DNA from: Phascolarctos cinereus
Taxonomy: Eukaryota > Chordata > Mammalia > Diprotodontia > Phascolarctidae
Reading direction: 5' to 3'
NCBI RefSeq assembly: GCF_002099425.1
Contig: NW_018344336.1
Coordinates: forward strand, 778,001-842,000
Length of the DNA stretch: 64,000 bases
A program made the translations under genes and the position numbers. Below the pieces are notes generated by a model that made no database searches, was not told where the DNA came from, and was given only the letters and a program-made list of their open reading frames with translations. Shown piece by piece: positions 56,891-64,000 of the stretch (its first letter is position 1; every line of letters starts with the position of its first letter).

Positions 56891-57030
56891 AGTGTTTTGG
56901 TTTTTTAGCTAAGAAATGCCCATTGCCTACTCCCCAAAATTCACCTCTTCAGATGGAGAGATCATGGAAGCTCTGAAGTTGTGTTTAATTTTAATGAAAT
57001 AAAAATAAAGCTTGTTTAAAAGAAAAAAAA
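56891..57030 (+). other. Block U 3' end with poly(A) signal (second copy)
   Basis: 'gtgtttaattttaatgaaat', 'aaaaataaagcttgtttaaa', then an A run at about 57021-57030, as in 27794-27938. The AATAAA signal is retained. Confidence 0.55.
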
Positions 57031-58513
57031 TCTTTCAACGATAATATGAGAAATAATTTTTAAAAAACTGCCCTAAAGCATTAGAAGAAGAGGGAAAAGT
57101 AGAAATAGAAAAAATTCTACTGATTACCACCTGAAAGAGATCTTACAAGGAAAACCCACAGGAATATCATAGTCAAATTCCAAAACCTCCAGCTCAAGAA
57201 GAAAATATTATGAGGCACAAGAAAAAATGAACAATTTAAATATGGTGGTGTGATAATTAGAATAACGCAAGACCTAGCAGCAGCGACCTTAAAAGACCAC
57301 GGGTCTTGGAACACTATATATTGAAGAGCAAAAGAACTAGAGTTTCAGCTGAAAATATCATCAAAAACAAAACTAAGTGCAATCCTGAATGGAGAAAAAT
57401 GTATATTGAATGAATTCTCAGATTTTCAGGATTTTGTTAAAATTAAAAATAAAAGAAAACAACCTGAACTTAATAGGAGATTTGACATATAAGAAGAAAG
57501 AGAAATACTGAGGGCTACTTATAAAGGGCTCAAAAAGGATAGGCTTCACCTTTTATGTATATAAACATAAAACAAATGTCTAAGATAGTTATTAGTAATT
57601 GGGTAGTTTATAAGAAAGATTGTGATAGATATGAGTAAAACTGCTTATGAAAGCTAAAAAGAATTTATCTTATACAAATGAGGTACAATATGTGTGTGTA
57701 TGTATGTATGAAATTCTTCTAAATTGAGAAAGAAATGAAACAGTAAGGGTTTAAGGAATGGGGAGAGGATAAGAGAGAGATGTTTAGAGGGGAGGTTAAA
57801 GGGTACAGAAGGGTGTTTAAATTAATAGCGATGGGAGGAAAAGGAAAGGATGCTTGGGGGTAGGCTAAGTAATAGGAGGGCAAGTTACTGGGTAAAAGTA
57901 AAATAGAGGTGTCAGAACTATAGGAAGAAAGAGATATACACAGACATTAAATAAAAATCATAGTAGAATTTGTTAGAGAAAAAAGCAGCGGTTATGGTAA
58001 TTATGTTCTTGGACCAATCTAAAGCTAAAATAGATTTTATGAGGAGAGAAAAATGGGAAAACTACATTATGTTTCAGCTATATTTATCAATGTTGTTTTG
58101 GACTGTTAAAAAAAACTGGACAGTATAAGATAGGAATATTGCTGTGGTGTAGGAAATGACAAGTTGGTGGTCTTGGAAAAATATGGAATGACTTGGACTT
58201 ATGAAGGCAGAGGTTATCCACCCTTGGAGAAACAGACAATGAATAAGTATAGGACAGTCTTATGTAGATGCATATGAATGTATATATCTATATATAAGCA
58301 TGATTATAGATAACTAAGTATATCTATATATCTATATCTATATATATGTATATATTATATATATATATGTCAGGTGTATGAATGTTTATGTTTATATGTA
58401 TGTCTTCTGGTATATGTGTATGTGTATACATATACATATGTGTATATATGCATATATGTATGTGTGTATATATAGAATATCTATATCTATATCTATATCT
58501 ATATCTATATCTA

Positions 58514-58564
<51 letters not shown>

Positions 58565-58870
58565 GTAAGCATGTGTGTGTGTATCCATGCTTAATTGTAG
58601 CCTTTGAGGAAGAAGTGGTGAAAAAGGACAAAGTTAAAAAAGCACAGCAGAGTACAAAGGAAAACTTTCAAGGAAGCAAAAAACAATATTCCTCAACACA
58701 ATATGGAGTATTTATTATATAGGCTTTTTCATATGGAAATTTATTGCTGTGTGTTTTGAATCCTCTCTCACATTCTGCTATTCGTATTATTTTAGTTCAA
58801 GTATTTAAGATTGTTTCTTTTTTCTTTTCTTATTTTGTATTTGAGTTTAAAATTTAAAAACAATTAGAAA
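57031..58870 (+). mobile_element. L1/HAL1-like element, 5'-lost (copy F)
   Basis: Partner of 27939-29721. The ORF1 3' part at 57060-57430 is clearer here (protein-like ITQDLAAATLKDHGSWN, then RAKELEFQLKISS). The 3'UTR carries a TATG tract and a long, pure (TATC)n tract. It ends before 'aaagtcttgtttcc' in the S3 tail. Confidence 0.72.
58478..58565 (+). repeat. (TATC)n / (TATATC)n microsatellite
   Basis: Hexamer 'ctatat' units pass into about 13 pure 'ctat' units. It is absent at the equivalent place of copy E, so it is a recent local expansion and likely length-polymorphic. Confidence 0.95.
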
Positions 58871-61088
58871 AAAGTCTTGTTTCCATTACTATTCAAAAAA
58901 ATAAATGTTTAGCAATTTTGGACAAAAATAGTAGATACTCAGTATAGGGAGCTGTTTAGGAAGAAGACTTCTCTTTGAAAGTCATTGTATCAGTAAAACC
59001 AATGTACAATGTAATAATAATACAATTAAATTAGATTAAAATTAAAATTAAATAAAAGAAGATTAAAATTAAAAATTAATTAAATTAATTAAATTAAAAA
59101 GAAGAACTTGATACTAGTTGTGATAATATGGCTTTAGAAGCAAAAATATCAAATCTTTGATGTTTACTAGAACACTAAAGGAATCGGCTTCCTTGTACTT
59201 TTCACGAGGAAATGTTGGAAGCAGTGGAGAGCAGAGATATAGAATTTTTAGTGTATAGCCTGGTGCAGCCATGGTCCAGAGAATGGATGGTGTCAGAGAG
59301 CACTTTGAAGAAGGGATGTCAGAGTACATAGTGCCCTGAGACTTTAAAGTGCAGATCTTGGAATATCCTGAATATAATTTTACATGAAAACAAATGCAAT
59401 CCTCCGGAATTGCTTCATTGATAAAAATACTTATTGGTAATAGTATTAACCATAATGAATATTTATTCGGTATTTTTGGCCTTTAAAACATGTTTGGAAA
59501 TCAGTATATGAATGAGACTCAAGTGTTTTTTTTTTGAGAAAAGTAAAAGAAATTGAAGCAAAACCCCCAAAATTACAGATGCAGGGTGTTTTGTGAAATA
59601 TGAGATTCTCATGTGTATTAAGATCCTTGAAAAATGAAATGTCTAGCCTTTGGGGTACCATTAAAGAGGCCACGTTGGCCATAGGCTAAAGCTTAGCCTG
59701 AAAAATTTCTGCATATCCCATTGATGAATGGAGCAATTTGGAATGGATTGTAAAGGCAGAATTCTGAAACAGGTCTTCGACTTAAAACATTGAATATTTT
59801 AGTTTGGTGGAAATAGAAATCCTCTATATATCTTGAATTTAGTACTTAAATATACAATACTAGAAAGAATGTAGATTTTTTTGTAGATCATTTATTCATT
59901 ATAATGAAAGGGTAATCGACATCAGTGATGTCTAAGAAAAACAAAGAAAATAAAACAACCTGAAACAAAACAAATTAAAAAAGCCTTTGTCTTTAGCCAC
60001 ACATTTCAAAGGGCTTGTGAGTTCAATGTCTATTTTGTGGCTAACTAAATAAAACCCCTGAAAACCACAACAGCTGCACAGCTAAACAAATGCAGTTCCA
60101 TGTACTTCTTTCTTTACTAGAGACTATTTCTATTACTATTAATAATGATGAAAATTGAGTAATTTTGCAGAACAAAATAAGACGTTAAGTATACATAGCT
60201 TTTAAGAGAGAAAACTTCTATTTTGAAATCATCATATCACTTAGAGCCAAGTACTTTGTAATAAGATTCCAATTCATAAAAATAAAAATAATAACTGGAC
60301 CCAATTAAGCATGATGTGATTTTAGAACCAAACATGTCATGTCTTGTATAATCAGAGAACACTAAAAGTTTAAACTTCCAGATATTTTTCATGTGAGAAT
60401 GTTGGAAATAGTTGAGAGCAGAGATTTAAAATGTCTGACCCAGGAGTGAAATCCTTCCCTCTGAATGTACCAATGGGTAGAGGAAAGTGAAGGGAGAATA
60501 TGAGACCATAGGGGACACCTCGAAATTAGACTTTGTGGGCTTCTCAGAAATTTTGAATCCAGAACCTTGAGCTTTCTTTGGCTGTGGAATGTCTCTAATG
60601 TCAGGGTGGGGTGGGGCAAGAAGTGGAAGAGTGGAAGATGTTCAAAGGCTGAGAATGCAAATTGTCAGGAGGAGGATTTTAGCACATAATGTGGAGCAGC
60701 TATGGTGATGATAATGAGGAAATGATGTCAGAGAATAAAATTCCCTGAGACTCCTAAGGGCAGATTTGGAATGTCCTGAAAATCACCATGTTTGATTGCC
60801 AAATATTCCCTGAGAACAAAAATGATTAGCTCTGATTGGGCCTTAGAATGGAAAATGTCATAAATGACAAGTATGAGTTCTCAGATATATTCTTATTCGA
60901 CTCAAATATTGACCTATGATAGGTTATTTTAAATATTTTTAAAAATTCAAAGGTAGATTGTTCTTTTGAGATCAAAGATAAATTTGTATTTTGTTTTTAG
61001 GATGCATTGTAGGTATGAAAAAAAAAACTAGCATCCTTAACCGCAGAACCTTAAGTTTATGGTGAGCATACTATGAATTTTATGGCCA
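58871..61088 (+). repeat. Array block: S3 tail, S4, S1 bit, S3 tail, S4
   Basis: S3 tail to about 59110 including an impure (ATTAAA)n stretch at 59026-59104, S4 to about 59370, S4 tail, S1 bit from about 59560, S3 tail from about 59870, S4 from about 60330. Pairs with 29722-31409 and keeps about 600 bp missing there. Confidence 0.72.
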
Positions 61089-61653
61089 GGAGAGGATTCT
61101 GGGAAGATGGTAGAGTAGGTTAGAAAATTCTAAGCTGTCCAAATTTCTCCACAAACAGGACAGAATAGCACCTCAGGGAGAATGTAGAGAGGTAGAAATA
61201 AACAAGTGTTGGGGCTCAGTAGTGGTCTTACTGGAAAAATCTGGAGAAAAATCCCAGCACTGAGGTTGGGTCCCTGTGAAGAGTTAATGCCTCCAGGCTA
61301 GTTCTGCTTAAACTGCAAGCAGAGAGCCCAGGGGCTAGGTGGAGTATACAGTAGCTTCAGCCCCAGCCACAGAAATTTTCAAATCCTGGACAATGTGGAA
61401 AGTCTGGCATCTGAGCGGGGAAAGATTGAGGGGACCTCTGCTGATAAGGGACATGAGGCCCAGCTGTGTTGCCCAGATGCAGCCTTGGGCGAGAAGGAAG
61501 CAGCACATGCCCAGTGAGTGCAGAAGTAGTGTGGTGGGGACTCTGCTAACTGTGGACACTTAGAGGAAGGCAGAATTCTTGGTATATGTATGTGCATGTA
61601 AGTGTATGTATATAAGTATATATATGTGTATATATTATATATACATATGTATT

Positions 61654-61689
<36 letters not shown>

Positions 61690-62121
61690 GTCTCCATATA
61701 TAAGTGTATATATTTGTATGTATAAATCCATATATGGGTATATGTATATGTGTTTATATGTCTGTGTATATGTGTATGTATGTATCTCTCTCTCTTTTAT
61801 AAATAAATATATATACATATCTATGTATATATATCTGTGCTTAATTGTACGCTTTTTAGAGGATGGGAGATAGGGGAAACATTGGGGGGCAGAAGAAAAT
61901 AAAAATTCCATAGCAGAAAACAAAAGAAAACTTTTGGAAGCAAAGGAAAGATGGACAGCTCTAAACACAATGTGTAGTATTTATTATATAGGCCAGTCCT
62001 GTTTTTATTTTCTTATTTTTTGTTTAAATTTTAGTACTTAACGTTGTAATATATTCTGTTTTCTTTTTTAATTGTACATTTAAATTTTAATATTAAAATT
62101 TTAAATAAATTAATAAAAATA
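61089..62121 (+). mobile_element. L1/HAL1-like element, internal deletion (copy D)
   Basis: Same structure as copy C: 5'UTR 'ggagaggattctgggaagat' to 'ggcagaattcttgg', then directly the TG/TATG tract (about 18 TG units at 61650-61687) and 3'UTR 'cttttagaggatgggagata'. Flanks 'ttatggcca' and 'ttataacca' give the probable target duplication. Confidence 0.72.
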
Positions 62122-64000
62122 TTATAACCAACCAAATTAACTCTGCCGTGCTCAAGTATCTGTACAGGAAAATCAGTACAATCCTCTGCAATTGTTTCAT
62201 TGATTAAGATACCTCTGAATAGTAGTACTTCTGAGAGTGAATATTCAGTATATTGAAGCATTAAGCATACTCTTACTTCACAAGGACATATAAGGTGAGA
62301 AGGCTTCTGTTTGGAAATCAATGTGTGAGTAAAACAGTGCATTTTGAAAATTAAAATAAATATTAAATTTAAGCAAAAAAAGAAGAAATCAGCCAGATCT
62401 TCTGAGGGTATTCCTTTAGCTATGAAAATCTCCTATCTGTGAAAGTCCTTAGAAAACTGAGTGTCTTAACTTCCAGGTAAGACTGAAGCAGGCAAGTTGG
62501 TGGTAGGCTAGAACTTAGAAGACAGAATTTCCCAGCATGGCTGTAAGTACCCCCTCCAAATGGAACAATTATGAATGAACTGTGAAGCCAAAATCCTTGA
62601 ACTGGTATTTAAGCTAGGATCTCTGAGCTTGATGGAAATATGCATTTTCAAATCCTGAGCTGGAGGAGGCTATGGAAATGAGAATGTCAGTTGGGGGACT
62701 GACTGGAAGAGAGAGAGTGGGAGATGTTCAGAGGCTGATGAGGGAAAATGCCTGAAGAAGTAGGATTTTAGAAGAGTCAATGCCAGGTCTGGGAGAAGAC
62801 ATGAGGAAGATGATATGAGATTGAGGTTAGGCATTAGAAGAAGGGATAGCTGATCCAGGATATGACAGAAGATGTCAGGACTGGAGATAATCCAAATTTC
62901 CCTATGTCATACCTCTGAATGCTCTGAGGACCTACATTCTCTGCTGTGGAATGAGCCTTCAAATGGAAAATGTCATCAATTTCAAGTATTTTCTATAAAC
63001 TTATGCTTATTAGGCAAAAAATATTTTCCAGTTCTAGGTAAAAAAAGAAAGCAGGAGAATTTAGAAGTTCACAGTGAGAATAATCATTTATTTGAATTTA
63101 CTTTCTATTACATCCTCATTTAGCTAAAAAAAAAATTCACGTCTTCCACCAGAAAGAGAAAAATATTTGGGGAAAGTACTGGTAATTTTTCGACTAGCTA
63201 AAAGATGCTCAGACGAGGTAATATAAAAGCCCTGGAAACAAATGTAATCTGACGAAGATCCTTCTTTGATAAAGAATATCATATAATTGATTACTATAGA
63301 TAATGAATATAGAATATTTTTGAACAACAACAATAACAATTCCTAGGATTTAAATCCCAGAGCATCATAGTGAACAGGATTAATACTTTCAGATTATGAT
63401 GTCTTTTATGTTGTTAGATACAGTACATTAAAAATCCATTTAAAAAAAAACTTCTAAAATTAAGTTTATAGATGGTGTTTCTTTGGAACCAAACATGTCA
63501 CAACTTAGAATGTCCTTGTCACACTGAGTGTCTGGGCTTTCAGTTCCCATTCAAGGGCAGATGACATTTTAAATACCAAATTTCCTAGCTAGACTAAGTC
63601 TCACCTCTGAATGTCTCTCTTTGGAGTGAAGATGTGAGAGCAAAGCAAAACTTGACAATACAAAAGGTAACTCCTTTGAATGGGCAACAGACCACTCAAT
63701 GTGATAGCTGGAAGTTCTCCAGAACAGGAATTAGAATTTGCCCTAGTAGGGACCTTGTAATGGAAAATATCATAAATGACAAGATTTAATTTTATATATG
63801 TTGTATGCCAGCCAATATGTTGACCAGTTGTAAGGAATTTTAAAAACAAAAAGGAGGGCGATTTTGCCTAGGATTTCAATCCTTTCCAGCCATTAAATTA
63901 ATATTTCGCAGCAGGCATACTTCTAAACAAATCACCCATTCACAACTGCACAGCTAAAAGAATGAAGAGTTTTTGACAAGCCAAAATAATGCTCGTGATT
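62122..64000 (+). repeat. Array block: S4 tail, S1, S2 (to window end)
   Basis: S4 tail to about 62390, S1 to about 63465, S2 with an empty MITE site near 63525, running off the window inside S2. Pairs with 32468-34365. Confidence 0.75.

Larger units (their letters stand above)
1..64000 (+). repeat. Degenerate ~4.2 kb higher-order tandem array
   Basis: The whole window is built from related ~1.0-1.1 kb subunits in one orientation. Four subunit classes (S1-S4) follow each other in fixed order. Recognition strings recur throughout: 'gagatgttcagaggctga' and 'ctgagctggatgaggctgta' in S1; 'gagcaaagcaaaac' and 'tgtagcatgctaaggact' in S2; 'gggagttgccatggagatga' and 'ggcatcagtgatgtataaga' in S3; 'gactgtgtgggcttgaggga' and 'tcctgaaaatcaccatgttt' in S4. 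S1 starts are seen near 2090, 4710, 10120, 14040, 20465, 23945, 29900, 32745, 37240, 40755, 51430, 59560 and 62390. Many cycles are incomplete through deletions. All four classes share the same internal order of short motifs, so they look like descendants of one ancestral subunit. The family is not recognised, and no open frame is kept between copies. Confidence 0.85.

Noticed and set aside
58478-58565. CRISPR-like or other spaced direct repeats
   Set aside because: Pure microsatellite without spacers, in animal DNA.
1-64000. Marsupial X-inactivation RNA gene (RSX) locus
   Set aside because: As I recall it, RSX carries GC-richer tandem repeats of about 34-35 bp. No such short GC-rich repeats are seen here, so there is no ground for the name.

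Overview
This window looks like gene-free, AT-rich vertebrate DNA, almost certainly from a marsupial. The evidence is repeat families I recognise by eye: several antisense copies of the marsupial CORE-SINE (Mar1/WSINE type), an L1 ORF2 3' fragment of marsupial type, 5'UTR-plus-3'UTR pieces of L1/HAL1 elements that start with the usual 'ctgggaagatggc.gagtagg' signature, RTE (BovB-like) 3' fragments and hAT-type MITEs. An opossum such as Monodelphis would fit, but the species is not proven. I find no host protein-coding gene, rRNA, tRNA or CRISPR array. The only recognisable protein homology is to LINE ORFs.

The main content is one very long, degenerate, head-to-tail tandem array running through all 64 kb on the + strand. 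Its building block is a roughly 1.0-1.1 kb subunit. I can sort the subunits into four related classes, here called S1, S2, S3 and S4, which recur in the fixed order S1-S2-S3-S4-S1. This gives a higher-order repeat of about 4.2 kb, with at least 13 recognisable S1 starts. Boundaries (+/- about 30 bp): S1 begins near '.gggtgttcctttagacatgag', S2 near 'ggtgtttctttggaaccaaa', S3 near 'aggagggtatggccttagaat', S4 near 'atatggctttagaaccaaa'. Within a subunit the first half is purine-rich and the second half is AT-rich. The subunit ends in an AATAAA/A-rich stretch. I do not recognise the family.

Layout. 1-21.8 kb is mostly array, with three antisense SINEs near 7.4, 11.0 and 14.6 kb (the first two duplicated together), a fourth at 17.7 kb, MITEs at 5.6 and 15.3 kb, an inverted S4 block beside a (TC)n tract at 2.3-2.7 kb, and RTE fragments at 19.4 and 20.9-21.5 kb. 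21.8-34.4 kb holds HAL1-like elements, a 2.6 kb non-array block with a solo LTR, and more array. 34.4-48.8 kb is array with RTE, L1, MITEs, inverted blocks and a duplicated unknown poly(A)-ended element. 48.8-64.0 kb is a diverged second copy of 21.6-34.4 kb.

History inferred from shared insertions: many mobile elements sit at the same internal position in several repeat copies, so they inserted before later rounds of duplication. Two patches (18,505-19,932 with 39,001-40,434, and 36,164-36,596 with 48,036-48,467) are almost identical although their surroundings are clearly diverged. This points to recent gene conversion or recent copying inside an old array. No identity values were computed; all comparisons are by eye.
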